A stretch of 64,000 bases of DNA, taken from Hexactinellida sp. DTS-2022. Its lineage: Eukaryota > Porifera > Hexactinellida. Positions within the stretch are counted from its first letter, which is position 1, and each line of letters begins with the position of its first letter. The stretch covers positions 2,356,001-2,420,000 of the forward strand of contig JAPNXP010000004.1 in assembly GCA_028753945.1 (NCBI GenBank), in the 5' to 3' direction. The notes under the pieces were generated by a model. That model searched no databases and was not told the DNA's origin. It worked only from the letters and a program-made list of their open reading frames with translations. A program made the translations under genes and the position numbers. Of this stretch, positions 1-11,733 are shown one piece after another.

Positions 1-622
1 ATTTGTTGTAGCTCCTTCGAATCCATTTAGTAATCCGGACACAATATAGTGCAATTTCGAATAATAAAACAGGCTAATATAAGTGAAGCGCAAGTAAGAA
101 AAAATAGATAAAGAAAATTACGCGTACATATATAGATTAAAGATTAAATTTGCTATAGTAAGCTTTCTGTAACAGTCATTATCACTGTTAATTTTAGTCT
201 TGCTCTCTCATATTCATTACTCCAAATCTCACGGTATCCAATAATCCCTGGTTAACTAATACAATTGACTCCGAATCTCACGGCGTAACTATATCCATGG
301 TATTTCTATTGCAATCATTATCTTCCATAAAGTTATAACTGAAGTAAGAACAGGCTCGGACAGATACTTAAGTCCGCCACGATCTGTTAATTGTAGGAGC
401 TTAAACTCTGTATGTGATTCAACATCAAAAACAAATAATTTATCATAAGTTAAAGTATCAGTGCACATATGGCATTCTGGAGATCTTTTTTAGAACTTAT
501 GGACCGTATAACTTGCGATAAAAGCTAACGACTGAAGGATTTGTTCAGAGCATTCAATGGATGATAGATCGTCAATTTCAGCAAGAAAAGGCATTACAGC
601 CATTCCATCATCACTAGATGTA

Positions 623-1204
623 TCAGAGGGGGTTAGAAAAAGACTTTACAAATGTCTGAACCGTTTGGAAAGTGTCTTGTCGGTCTGCAAACATGTTTAA
701 TATACTAGAAAGTTTAAGACGACGCTCGGTTTCAAGAATCTGAAGGTAAGAAATATGGTAATTCGAACCCGACATCATACGGTAGAGTCCAAAATGGTGT
801 TCCAACGGGTCAGTTTGCAAAAAGGATGATAATACATAAGAAAAGCCACAATATTCAGTTAGATGGTTAGTTATAATTGGTAAGACAGTACAGTCGTGTC
901 TAAAACTAGCATACGTTTGCTTACTCAATTTATCCGTTAGAACTGTCAGTAAATCCTGCCAAGCATCTAGCCAAAATACTATACGTATCAAAAATAAAAA
1001 TCGTTCATCGTTTAAGATCAACGATCTTGAGAGGCTATCATTGAAACGAGTTCCTTTGAACGGTGTATTGATATTGAATATTTTCCAAGGAGTAAGAAGA
1101 ATACTTACGAATATAGATGTATTATTACGATACTGCGGGCAACGACTTTCATTTTGGATTTCAAGAGCAGATAGTGTAAGTGCGCTAACAACCTTCAGAA
1201 CCAA
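623..1204 (-). pseudogene. P1 transposase, C-terminal part
   Basis: Open 193-residue block with the conserved P/THAP9 signature DPLEHHFGLYRMMSG at about residues 131-145, followed by the segment around ETERRLKLSS. In P elements this region carries the last catalytic acidic residue of the split RNase H fold. The same block occurs in P4 (25150-25310), P6 (62900) and P7 (50020), which supports the call. It is open only within this piece; the rest of the P1 gene is in other frames or interrupted. No promoter is seen. Confidence 0.8.
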
Positions 1205-2479
1205 TTTGACATTTTGCCTTTCTAAACTAGAAGGAAAACAAGCTTTTAAAGTCTAGTGAGGGGCTAGGTTTGCTAAACTGCATGGTTCAGAATTGTAGAG
1301 AAGGCGTACATCTTGAAAGGAAGAAGAATGGACAATGAGGGGCAGCTGCATTTACCAATGTCAATATGTTCAAAATTTGAAAAACGAAATGTTTTATCAA
1401 AAAATGTCTGATTTAACCAATTATTGCGTATACTTTTCAATATATGGACAAAATCAAATGTAAGGAAGAGAGGTCTATTCCATCAAAAGGGTGGGGTACT
1501 CTAGTTTCCAGCTTTCCACTAAGAGAAAACAATTTAAACAAGTTTACATTAAAAATGGGTAGTTATTGGTAGAAATTATTTGGACCTTTAAACCACAATG
1601 CTCAATATCGAATATACAAGATTTGATAGTGGGAAAGATTTTTAAGCTGAGATAGAAGCACATGGTAACAAACGGGTAATACAAGACCATATCCTATGCA
1701 AACTAGACACCATAATCCAAATACAGTTCTCGTCAGATCCTCAGGGTTCAAATTTGGTGCAAATATTTCCCCACCTTTATAAGCGATATCAGATTTAACA
1801 TAGATTTAATCCATTTGAATGATTACATTTTTACCTCGGAACTAAAGCAACATGTAGCAGAAGTGAGATAAGTGCCAAAATCATTTTCAGGACCGAAGGA
1901 AGAATACAACTCTATCTAGTGTATGGACATGTGGTAGAGTAATACATTCTAAACCCTGAAGATAAATATAACAAACTGGAGAAATGAGATGAGTCTTAAT
2001 GGACATAATTTGTGTTATTATATTGTATCTTCGCCTGTTTTAGGAATAAATTCATTATCTAATTGACAGAGGATAAATTGAAGCTTAGCTAAATCTGAAG
2101 AATTGCATGAAGGTCCGTCGATACGCGCTAAATCATCATTAACATTTAATATATGTTTTTTGCCAAGAGAAATATGGTATGAATGTTAGTTAAAACTAGA
2201 ACCAGAGACAGATTTTAAGGAGATTTCATGCAGTATAGATTCAATTTGTCGAATATCATTAATTGAATTTCCCGAAAGGGGAATACTTTGTCAATGGAAC
2301 CAGGCGGATACAGATAAAAAATTATTTCCAGATATAAATCGACAGAAACAGTCCTATGAACCATGTTTGGTTCAATGAACATATTATTATGATTGTCAGG
2401 ATGCCATACTAACCAATTATCAGGTAATGCAATCAAGATTAACTTAGCTTTTAGATCCTGTAAATTTCTGATGATGTAC

Positions 2480-2884
2480 TTATGTTTCTCCTCTCTCAGA
2501 TAGTAAGCTAAGCTGTAGTGTCTGATTCATCAATTCTTCTTCTTTTGCGTCATACGACAAGCGAGTCCGTTTGGTTGTTGTAGTTGAAGAATAGTAGGAT
2601 GGACAAACAGGAAGCAAGCAGGGAACTGCGCCGTCTCTCAACTTGGGCTTTATACGAGTTATTTCAGTGAAAGTTCCGTCTCCATTGGGAGCCTTGTGAG
2701 AAACTTCGACATCTTCTTCTCGAAAATATTTCACGCATACATTGACTACCTTGGGGTCATCAATATCCTCTCGGTGAAGAGCCCGTATCCAAGCTTGTCT
2801 GAGTTCTGGTGGATGTTCCGGCATCCAAAATATAGGAACTCGATCATCTGGGCTGTAGTTACTTCTGCATCCGGGGCTGAGCAA
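2480..2884 (-). pseudogene. P1 transposase, THAP DNA-binding domain
   Basis: N-terminal THAP (C2CH zinc finger) domain, the DNA-binding part of P-type transposases. The core around PEHPPELRQAWIRALHRED and the following Cys are clear. The first zinc-ligand Cys lies just upstream in another frame, consistent with loss of one base near 2875, and the His of the C-x2-H pair is replaced by Tyr (VCVKYF). The finger can therefore not be functional as read. The displayed start is a TTG, not a real initiator. The tail, with alternating charged and Leu residues (MNQTLQLSLLSE), is shared with P2, P3 and P4. Confidence 0.75.
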
Positions 2885-3158
2885 CTGATGGGCATAATGT
2901 AAACGAATCTAATGGTTATACGTTAATAGGAACAGTAAGTGGACAAGAAAATGACAAAATATACAAAAAGGGAGGCTAATAATCAGTAAAGATTTTTACT
3001 TACTGTTTAGTGGGGTAGTTGTAACAAAAAAAATGTGGTTCATTATAAATAGAAATATGAGTTAAAATATTGTGGGTGGTTAAAAATTACCATCTATTAG
3101 TGCATCCTTAGTCCATAATTTCAAGGTTACTGTTAGGCCTTATATAGAGTAGGCTATG

Positions 3159-3774
3159 GTGTAGTATTTACGTTACTATTTTGAATAATAGATTTGACAT
3201 CATCATCAACTTTGTAAAATGTTCCAACTTCCAAGTGTTTTCATTGTACTTGTATGAATAACATATTTACTTACAAACCAATCAATAACAGTCATTATCT
3301 TGCTAGATAGTAGGCTTATGTAATATGTTCTATAGTATTCAGTATACTATAGAGTCATTACAATACGTATGAGATGGCTGATTTACTTAACAAACCGTTA
3401 ATAAAACGTAGAATTGATTAGCGAATTAATAATTTTAATTGATATATAGAAAGAACTTCCTTAGGAGAATACAACCTCTATATTTTCATTAACTAATTCG
3501 AAATATTAAAGGGTCACTGGACCAGAATATAAATTTCGATATAACTGACGAACCAAAGCGAAATGAGAAATTGGGTTTCGAGGAAATTCTATATCTCCTG
3601 TCCAAATTTTAAATCTCTATTACCAATGGTCTAGTCAGGCCATCGCGTACAGCCGGCCACCCGGCCGGCCGCAAGTCCGACAGATGTAAATTAAATACTG
3701 TGCATTTATAGTGTAAAACTATAGTAGGACACTACTATAACGTTTTTTACTAGAAGAAGCACATTAAAAAGATT
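3159..3774. other. No gene recognised
   Basis: AT-rich DNA between P1 and the LINE fragment. A short GC-rich palindromic stretch lies at about 3650-3675 (GCCGGCCACCCGGCCGGCCG). I see no coding signal or further repeat ends. Confidence 0.5.
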
Positions 3775-4490
3775 GATTGCAACGAGCTCGCTAACTACAG
3801 GCCAAAAGCAAACTTGTCTTTCCAATCTAAAGTCCTTGAAAGGGTAATTCTCACACAATTAGATTTGTATTTATCTGAGAAAAAGTTGTGTACCCCTTAA
3901 TACAATCGGGATTTAGAAAATATTACTCGTAAGAAACACTACTCATCAAAGTATTCATTGACATTGGTAGTATCCTTGATGCAGGACGAAATGATCTATT
4001 AACTCTCCCTGATCTTTCTAGTGCCTTCGATATTATGGACCATGAAATCCTCTTCGAGCGCCTTTACTCACGTTTTTGGTAAAACTGGTGAAGTTCTTTC
4101 CTGAATAAAGTCTTATTTCTCGCAAAGAAGTGAGGTTGTAGCATTAACGGTATCCTCTCTAATCCCCAACGTGTTAAGTTAGGCTTACCTCAAGGTTCTA
4201 TATTAGGCCCTCTTTTCTTCAATCTATACATTTCCACTATAGAAGATCTAGCTCAGGCTCACGCTATTTCATTTTATTTGACGCTGACGATGTCCAGATA
4301 TATAAATAATTATCACCTTCTAACATTTCTGAAATTATACTGCTTCTGGAATCGTGTCTGTCTGATCTCAATGTTTCGTTCAGTAAAAACAAACTTGTCT
4401 GTAACCCATCGAAGAGTAAGATTTTTTTTTTTATCACCTCGATCTCGTATTTCATCGGTTGATTTTTCTGTCAATTTTTGAGCCATCTAT
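3775..4490 (+). pseudogene. LINE (non-LTR retrotransposon) reverse transcriptase fragment
   Basis: Pieces in different frames match the reverse transcriptase of CR1/Jockey-type LINEs: a start like NELANYRP (3778), SKVLERVILTQLDLYLSEK (3828-3890), LSSAFDIMDHEIL (about 4017-4055), GLPQGSILGPLFF (4180-4220), and the metal-binding ADD at about 4270-4280 followed by VQIYK. The residue before ADD reads Asp instead of the usual Tyr. Several frameshifts and stops make it a dead 5'-truncated copy. No poly-A tail or TSD was found, so the 3' end is uncertain. Confidence 0.8.
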
Positions 4491-4946
4491 CCTACAGAAA
4501 TGCAGGCTCGGATGAAAAAAAAACTTAAAATATTATTTATCTCCTTTTTATGTACTTAATATTTCTGATGCATATCGTAGCACTGTCTTATATACTTTAG
4601 CATTTTTTCAATTCTCTACAGTGCAAACGCATTGGGAATCTGGTGTAATGCGTACAAAATGCTGTACTATTAATATTATTATAAAACAGTTAAATTGGCG
4701 AACAAAACTAGCACCTATGGAATATAGTCCATAAATTCAATGAATTGAATTCGTTGCAGGGTCGCTGAATTTGATAAAATTCCTTAACTGAGGGAACTGG
4801 AAACATTTAATATAACATTGTTTAATTTTGACACAATGTAAAATATGTGCAAATAATAGAATTATGTACAACATTAATTTCTTCAAATAATAACGAACTA
4901 GGATTGATTTTGATTGTTTATTCATAGGATACAGTAATAGTTGGAC
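4491..4946. other. No gene recognised
   Basis: AT-rich stretch that may include the 3' untranslated part of the LINE. Nothing else is recognisable. Confidence 0.4.
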
Positions 4947-4989
4947 AGCATAACCAGAGACGGATTAAGGGTATATTGGGACCCGGGCG

Positions 4990-5590
4990 GACATCAACCA
5001 TGGGCCTTTAGGAGTTTCTTTGAGGAGACCCCAGAATATAATCCTAGAGGATCCTTACAATTGTTTCTACAATCTTCACTACCTTTTGCTATCCAACGAT
5101 TTCGTAAGTCTTCTGATATATCGTCCCACAACCCAATATTATTCACAAGTTGTATTTCTTTCTGAGTTAAAAGCGTGTTGCTCTTCTACAACCTCTGGAA
5201 CTTGATACTTTGACTAGATATAACTGGAGTCCAATACTGCAACTATTCGTTTGAAATATATACAAATGAATTGCCAAGATGTACAAAGGAAGATGTTGAA
5301 GTAGAAATCTCATAGTCTTCGGCTGACGATTCTTGGGAATGTGATTGTAAGTAAAGAATGTGTCTAGTTTAGGAAGTTTAGACGTTTCTTGTTTAGTTGC
5401 TTTCGCGAAGGTGACATTCTTTTCTTTTAAGTGCCTGCGACTTGGGAATAGAATGCATTACTGAGAAGTGGATAATATATTTAGACTCGAAAAATTCAAT
5501 TAAAAAGTAGATCAGGACTAGGCCTGTTACTTTTAAGGTGTGCTGTCTATTAATTGTATCATTGTTATTGATTCACTGTTCAACATTAAT
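4990..5590 (-). pseudogene. hAT-A transposase remnant, N-terminal and TTF-type finger
   Basis: On the minus strand the sequence around 5060-5170 reads VNNIGLWDDISEDLRNRW followed by a Cys pair, the start of the TTF-type zinc finger of ZMYM1-like hAT transposases. A Ser- and Glu-rich stretch and a basic segment (KSQALKRKE) lie upstream at 5230-5450. The DUF4371 and catalytic regions are absent; the piece runs almost straight into the 4955 terminus, showing an internal deletion. Stops are present. Confidence 0.55.
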
Positions 5591-5724
5591 TACCCTTATC
5601 CATAGCCTACTCTATATATGGCCTGACAGTAGATATACCAGGGATGCACAAGAAGATGGGAAATTGAGGTGCCTTCATTTGTTAGAATTTTGGAGCTTTC
5701 ATTTGTTAGAATTTTCTGAGCTTT

Positions 5725-6005
5725 CACTTGTTAGAATAATTTTAGATACCACCTTCACTTGTTAGAATAATTTTAGATACTACCTTCACTTGTTAGAATA
5801 ATTTTAGATACTTACCTTCACTTGTTGGAATAATTTTAGATACCACCTTCACTTGTTAGAATAATTTTAGATACTACCTTCACTTGTTAGAATAATTTTA
5901 GATACTTACCTTCACTTGTTGGAATAATTTTAGATACCACCTTCACTTGTTAGAATAATTTTAGATACTACCTTCACTTGTTAGAATAATTTTGGATACT
6001 ACTAT
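5725..6005 (+). repeat. Left subterminal array of MULE1
   Basis: Nine copies of a 28-30 bp unit based on CACTTGTTAGAATAATTTTA. The copies vary in a three-unit pattern (a TTGG variant recurs at every third unit), pointing to growth by duplicating blocks of three. These are probably transposase binding sites, an inference from their mirror placement at both ends. Confidence 0.9.
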
Positions 6006-6108
6006 AATACACTGAATTGATTACTCAATTTGAATAGAATTATAGGTACGTTTGCATATTTATTGCTAATGTAATGGAAAGAGTATAGAAACGAAGAATG
6101 TAACTAAG

Positions 6109-7706
6109 TTAATTGGTAAATATTTGAAACATGTCCTGAATTTCTGATCGACATGTAGGGCATGATTGTCCTAGATCCTGAATTCTTTGACTGCATCCTG
6201 GACAACTATTAGCATGCCTGCAGGGCAAAAAGATCCAGGTAGCATTACGGGATTCAAGGCATACAACACACTTATTTTCTTCTCCAGGTCTGTTAGTATC
6301 CTCGTCGTCAGAATCTTCCGAATCGTTTGAGAGAACATTGGCATTCGTGTTTATCCTACCAATTGTATGGCTGATGGCTTTAAGATACTCCCAAGGATTA
6401 TATTCTCCGTCGCTTAGTTTTTGTCTTATTATCCTTCGACGTTCAAAATTCTGGACATTTTTCTTTTTTCTTGGTCTACTAATCTCCAAGCCTAGTTGTA
6501 ACCGACCAATGTCGTTGTCCGTGTCTTGTATAACTTGATTGAGTGTAGCCATAAACGTCCATATCCTCGGGTGACAGGTACGAATTAGTGACTTTAGTTT
6601 AGAGTGATAACTCTCAGCTGCGTTATTGGTTGAAATATTGAGGTTGTAGACTGAGAGTTCCCCAGGTTCGATTTGACTCAACCATCTTTTTTTGAAATAT
6701 TTATTAAGTTTTTGTAGTCTAATCATATCAGAATTACCCAAACTTGGTATCTGAAGATAAGCATAAGTGGGATTTATCAGAGATGCGGGTAAAAACGGAT
6801 AGCCATCAGTTGTTTTATGTAACTTTCGATTTCTTGACTATTTCTGAAAGCTTGAGCGAGTCCGACCTCTTGTGTTTTGGCCCAAATTCTTTGTGTGAAA
6901 TGGAACCAACACCCATAAATTTCAAACTGAGGAAGTGCTTTTTTCATTGCATTCCGGGCTGCTGGCTCCCAATCTGACATTGATGCCAATGGTCGAAAGT
7001 GGGGAATGCAGCTAAAGATCTTGTCTATCACAGCTTGATACAAATCTTGACTTTTTCCGGTCATTAAACAATGTATAGCTGGTAGACTATGCCTTCCAAC
7101 CGATACAAATACGGTCCATAATTGAGCAAACTGTATGGGTACTGTAAAAAATGTACCGTCAAATTGTATATTTGTGATCTCTGAGAGAAATCCAGCCATT
7201 TGTTCTGAAAAGAATACAACGCCAGTTTGATCGCCACTCGTCACACTAAATTTGAAATATTTTCCTAAAATGGTGGTGGTATGTATCATATCAACAAACT
7301 CAGAAGCGTTCAATGGTATTTTGGGTTCCACCGTCTTTCTTGCACGGTACATTGTTAATTCACATTGAGGAAACGATATTTCACATGCGAATGGGCTGTC
7401 TCTTGTAGCATCATCGAATACTTTTCTTAGAGTGGTTTGTGAATTTTTAGCAAGCGTTTTACACTTTGTATTTAGACTATATACTTCTCCCTTATATTCA
7501 TCGACATCATGATTGTGTCCCTTCAGAGGTGTTATCAAATTTGTATCGCGATTTAATTTGCTCGTTCCTTTACAAGTATTCCTAAATAACACGCATTTGA
7601 GGTAGATATAATTTCCCTTAAGCTTCGATTTAATATATTTATTCCCGTCAGAGGTGGTAAAAACTTTTCCGAAACTGCGTTTGTATTCATCTGTTGTAAA
7701 TTCCAT
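6109..7706 (-). pseudogene. MULE1 transposase: FLYWCH-like, MULE DDE and RING finger
   Basis: Two blocks in adjacent frames. Block 1 (6777-7706, 309 residues) has an N-terminal FLYWCH-like zinc region (Cys 38 and 45 and a HNH near residue 65) and the MULE core with FDGTFF (first Asp), SDWEPAARNA (second Asp) and GCWFHF. Block 2 (6109-6741) has NAAESYHSKL (third acidic residue) and then, at its last 55 residues, a C3HC4 RING: CVVC, FLPCRH, CPGC, CPTC. The RING spacing resembles IAP/MDM2-type E3 ligases. Loss of one T in a T run near 6795 explains the frame change; otherwise the gene looks whole. The start ATG at 7706 precedes the zinc region directly. Confidence 0.88.
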
Positions 7707-7989
7707 TTCTATCCTTATTCGTAATAAATTATGTCATTAGTACAACTATTTATATAACGCATTGTTCAATATAATCATTTGTAAAACCACAATAAGAAAC
7801 GCCATAAATATCATTGTTTGTAGACACCATTCAAAAAAGAAAATGTTGATGAAAATCAAAATAACTGAGTAATTGATGAAGCCTGAACTTAGTAAATAGT
7901 AGACAACTACTTTTGAAAAACAATAATAACCAAACATCCGTCTTGAAATGCAAGTTGAAATTATGGATTCTAAGAAGTGAAGGTAGTAA

Positions 7990-8430
7990 ACAAAAACCAT
8001 TCTAACAAGTGAAGGTAACTTCAAGGTATTATCAAAAATTATTCTAACAAGTGAAAGGTAGTATCTAAAATTATTCTAACAAGTGAAGGTGGTATCTAAA
8101 ATTATTCTAACAAGTGAAAGGTAGTATCTAAAATTATTCTAACAAGTGAAGGTGGTATCTAAAATTATTCTAACAAGTGAAGGTAGTATCTAAAATTATT
8201 CTAACAAGTGAAGGTGGTATCTAAAATTATTCGAACAAGTGAAGGTGGTATCCAAAATTATTCTAACAAGTGAAGGTAAGTATCTAAAATTATTCTAACA
8301 AGTGAAGGTGGTATCTAAAATTATTCTAACAAGTGAAGGTAGTATCTAAAATTATTCTAACAAGTGAAGGTAGTATCTAAAATTATTCTAACAAGTGAAG
8401 GTGGTATCTAAAATTATTCTAACAAGTGAA
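7990..8430 (-). repeat. Right subterminal array of MULE1
   Basis: About 14 copies of the same 29-bp unit as at 5725-6005, inverted (ATTCTAACAAGTGAAGGT phase). The array is longer than the left one, so the two have grown independently. Confidence 0.9.
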
Positions 8431-8920
8431 AGCTCCAAAATTCTAACAAATGAAGCGCCCCCGGGAAATTTTAATATTTTCTATATTGAACTACTTAGTT
8501 CTTTATGGGTCTCTAGGTCGTAAACATAACTCAGCCCAGTTAGCCCGTGATTAATATTAGCTGTAATGACAACGGTGATCGGATTTTCATAATTTAATAG
8601 TAATAATAAACTCAAACAGTACAATTTATAATATTAATATACTACAGTGAATATACTACACAATTATTTGCTTTCTTTCCTCTCTCCTCTTTCTCTCTCT
8701 GGCTCTAGCAGTGACACATGACACACTTAACTACATAATAGAAATAAGAATAAACAGAGTAATACAAATCATGGTAAATACTAATAAGTAGACACATAAT
8801 TAAGAGAATTTCTTTAATTTACGCTTTTCTATACTTTTTGAAAGAAACAGTGAGTTATAATTATAATTCTTTAACTTTGTTTGCAAGAAAGCAATTCGCT
8901 GCGGTAAAGACTAGCTTCGA

Positions 8921-9121
8921 TCAAATGTTCCAACTAAACACACCACAGCTAATACAAGTAGACTTCCAAATACTTGGATCACGATTATCACTGTCTTCCA
9001 AATACAGCAACGCGAGTTCAACTAGTATTTGTCTAGAAGGTCCACTTATAAGCTTCGCCAACAGCTCTTTATTGTTTTCGATGGCACTAAAGGTCTTCCA
9101 TAGAGCAAGTATGGATTTCAA
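8921..9121 (-). pseudogene. P2 transposase, C-terminal end
   Basis: A 66-residue open block nearly identical to 31472-31672 in P5, including a C-terminal CISC pair and SGPSRQILVELALL. This is the last coding part of the P-type gene; P4 has the same block at 25680-25850. The near identity of P2 and P5 here suggests they come from one fairly recent source. Confidence 0.75.
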
Positions 9122-9520
9122 AACTGGCTCAGAAGGATATTTAAGTCCGCCACGGTCCGTTAGCTGCAGAAGTTTATACTGAGAGTCTAGGTCTAAATCA
9201 AACAGAAATTATTTATCAAGTGTTAGCATATGTAGACAGACATGACACGGTTTTGTTCGTTCAGGTACTGATGGACAGAATAGCCTGCAATAAATGCTAA
9301 TGATTGAATCAACTGTGAGCACAATCAATTGTTGATAGGTCATGAATCTCATCAAGAAATGGCGGACAAGAAAATGACTTGACAAATGACTGAATAGATT
9401 GAAAGGAAGTGTCTTGTTGGTCAGTAAATATGTTTGATTATGCTAGAAAGTTCAAGTCGATGCTCAGATTTGAAGATAGGAGATGTGATAATTAGAAGCT
9501 TCACGATAGAACCGAAGGGC

Positions 9521-9592
9521 TCGTATATATATATATATATATATATATACATACACACATACAGGTTTGTGTTTTAATAGTATAGATATACC
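9521..9592 (-). mobile_element. Helitron 5' end plus (AT)n inside P2
   Basis: The minus strand reads TCTATACTATTAAAACACAA followed by an (AT)n run. It is the same 5' end as the Helitrons at 26665 and 32829. It interrupts the conserved HHFGLYR block of the P2 gene. No 3' end is present, so this is a tiny truncated or aborted insertion. Confidence 0.6.
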
Positions 9593-9924
9593 GAAATGGT
9601 GTCCAAGGGATCCGTCTGTAGAAAGGAGGACAACACATATGTAAAGCCACAAGTTTGAGTCAAATGGTTGGTAATTTGTGGTAAGGCAATACAAACATGT
9701 GTAAAACTGGTGTATGTTTGTATACTCAGTTTGCCAATTTTTTCTGGTAAAGTTTGCCAAGCATCTTATCAAAAACTACACAAGTCAAAAATAGAAATCG
9801 CTCGTCATTAAAAGTCAAAGGTCTCGAGAAATTATCGTTCAAACGTATTCCTTTAAATGGTGTGTTAATGTTGAATAATTTCCAAACAGTAAGAAGGGTA
9901 TCAACAAACTCCAGAGTATTTTTT

Positions 9925-10498
9925 CTATATATTCTGGATAGTTAATAGCGCAGATATTGTTATTTCGTTAACGACTTTCAAAACCAGTTTTACATTTTGA
10001 CGCTCTATGCTAGACGGAAAACATGACTCCATAGTCAAATGAGGAGCTAACTTAACTAAACTTGTTCTTTCTGAATTATATAATTGACATACATCTTCAA
10101 AGGATGCACAACCGAACTTAAGGGGATAATCACAATAAAAACTAGAGTTGTATATTAAAGCAAGTTCCTGCAAAACAGATTCAATTTCTCGGATGTCACT
10201 AAATGCAGCAATGGGAACGGATATACTCTGTCCATTAAAATATGAGGAGGTGGATAAATAAGCATTGATTTCAAGGTACAAATCTACGGAGAGATTTTTT
10301 CAGCCCGAGAACAAACGTTATATTACTCTCATTACGGAACCACACCAACCAACTATTAGGTAAATAAATCGAGGTTAACTTATCTTTCAAGTCCTGTAGA
10401 GAGTTGACCACAAACTTCTCTTTCTCTTGACTCTCGGATCTCAAGCTGAGTTGTAGTGTTTGGTTCATCAAGGCTTCCTCTTTTGCATCGTATGACAA
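9925..10498 (-). pseudogene. P2 transposase, middle part with internal deletion
   Basis: Two overlapping frames, 10271-10498 (LNQTLQ-type coiled segment after the THAP domain) and 9925-10281. The second runs from the region IREIESVLQELALIYN directly to FEDVCQLYNSERTSL, skipping roughly 250 residues that in P4 hold both catalytic Asp residues. P2 therefore cannot make an active transposase even apart from its frameshifts. Confidence 0.7.
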
Positions 10499-10597
10499 GC
10501 GATTCCGTTTGTTAGGTTTGGATGAGTATTATGCCGGGCAGCCAGGCAGTAACTTTGGTACAGCGCCTTCCTTCAGCTTTGGCTTCGCCCGCGGTAC

Positions 10598-10831
10598 TTA
10601 GGTAAAAGTACCATCTCCATTTGGGACTTTGAAAGTGTAGTCTATGTTTTCTTTCTGAAAATGGTTGATACATACATAGACCACCTTTAGGTCACCGATA
10701 TCCTCGCGACGAAGAGCGCATGTCCAGGCATGATTCAGGGTTGGTGGATTTTGAGGCATCTTGAACACAGGAACATGGTAATCTGTGTTGTAGTTGCTCT
10801 TGTATCCGGGGACAGAACACGAGTTATGCAT
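10598..10831 (-). pseudogene. P2 transposase, THAP domain
   Basis: THAP domain with the pattern CSVPGY, PVFKMP, ALRREDIGDL and VCINHF. The second zinc Cys is replaced by Tyr, while the later C-x2-H pair is kept. The start at 10831 (MHNSC) fits the family, where the first Cys lies within five residues of the initiator Met. A stop follows the segment GDGTFT. Confidence 0.75.
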
Positions 10832-11385
10832 GAATAGAAACTAATATGAATAAAATACAAAGCGAAATTAAAAGGATGAGATTGTACGTCAATAGAAGAG
10901 TTGGGAATAAAATCTGATCAATAGTTGTATATATTTCAAGAATATTTCTAACTAATGTGGTTGATTATTATTATTATTTTTGAAATTAAATATTGTGGTT
11001 GGATAAATATTACCATCTTCTCCTTCATCCTTGGTCCATATTTTATTGGTTACTGTCAGGCCATATATAGAGTAGGCTATGCCTTATCATGTTATTGCTT
11101 CACTACTCAAAAATTATAATGCAATACATTTCTCAATACAAATATTACGCTTTGTATTGGGCCCCGTGCCCAGTGGCGAGGCCAGGGGGGGCTTTGGGGG
11201 CTAAGCCCCACCAAATCCGAAATTAAGCCCCCAAATTTTATGAAGTTAGCCCCTAATTACTGATGGTTTTTACGTATAAAATAGTACAACATTGCAAAAT
11301 TTAATTTGATTCTTTTAAAATTAATATTTTAGATATCAATGTTCTCATATACTTAGTATTGTTTCTTTAATTAATTCTTCAGACC

Positions 11386-11684
11386 AGGGGTCTCCAAACT
11401 TCGGCCCGCAGGAGCAAAATATGCAGGCCCGCCAATAATATTGCCTATTTAAATATTTAGTTATGCGTCCAATTGAATTTTTGTTCCATATTGATCTATA
11501 TTTGAATGGTAATGATAGTGTTTCGAGTGTTTCAAATTTACAATTGACAAATTAGTTACTTACAAATAGAAGCAGATCTCAAAAAATTTGAAATATATCT
11601 GTCGAGGGAAGTTTTTCTACGTATTATGATCTTGAGGCCCTCAATCATGTTTTAATACACTAATGAAAACGGTTGGAGAGCCCT
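11386..11684. mobile_element. hAT-type MITE
   Basis: Ends CAGGGGTCTCCAAACTT and, inverted, CAGGGCTCTCCAACC. The flanks are CTTCAGAC and CTTTATAC (6 of 8). About 300 bp with no coding sequence; old, nested in hAT-B. Confidence 0.65.
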
Positions 11685-11733
11685 GCTTTATACCAAATAA
11701 TTCATATATAATTAGTCAATATTCCTTTGTAAT

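Larger units (their letters stand above)
1..3158 (-). mobile_element. P element P1 (THAP transposase), left end outside window
   Basis: Decayed P-superfamily DNA transposon. The right end at 3128-3158 is a 31-bp terminal repeat ending in AGTAGGCTATG, nearly the same as the ends of P2 at 5601 and 11081. Reading leftward on the minus strand the order is THAP domain, linker, RNase H-like region and P-type C-terminal block, the order of P/THAP9 transposases. Sequence resembling the last coding part of P2 is still seen near 300-640. The stretch 1-300 shows nothing I recognise and may be 3' untranslated or flanking DNA. The left terminal repeat and TSD are not in the window. Confidence 0.85.
5666..8462 (-). 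mobile_element. MULE1, RING-bearing MULE with inverted repeat arrays
   Basis: The element lies between two perfect copies of the 8-bp TSD GGGAAATT (5658-5665 and 8463-8470). Comparison with P5 (about 32100), which has the same sequence without the insert, confirms the site. The outer ends share CTTCATTTGTTAGAATTTTG in inverted orientation. Inside each end is an array of a 29-bp unit, about 9 copies on the left (5725-6005) and 14 on the right (7990-8430). The 2,797-bp element carries one transposase gene. TSD length and arrays fit Mutator-like elements. Confidence 0.93.
5601..11081 (-). mobile_element. P element P2, split by MULE1
   Basis: The 31-bp terminal inverted repeats are perfect: 5601-5631 and 11051-11081, beginning CATAGCCTACTCTATAT. 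The flanks carry an identical 7-bp repeat CCTTATC (5594-5600 and 11082-11088). Without MULE1 the element is about 2.7 kb, shorter than P4 (3.5 kb), because the gene lacks the segment encoding the first RNase H half. P2 sits inside hAT-A and is the target of MULE1. Confidence 0.93.

Noticed and set aside
5725-8430. Regularly spaced repeats that resemble a CRISPR array
   Set aside because: There are no unique spacers, the units are contiguous, and the two arrays are mirror images at the ends of a transposon with a TSD.
9522-9550. (AT)n run as a promoter or regulatory site
   Set aside because: It is attached to a truncated Helitron 5' end and is an ordinary microsatellite.
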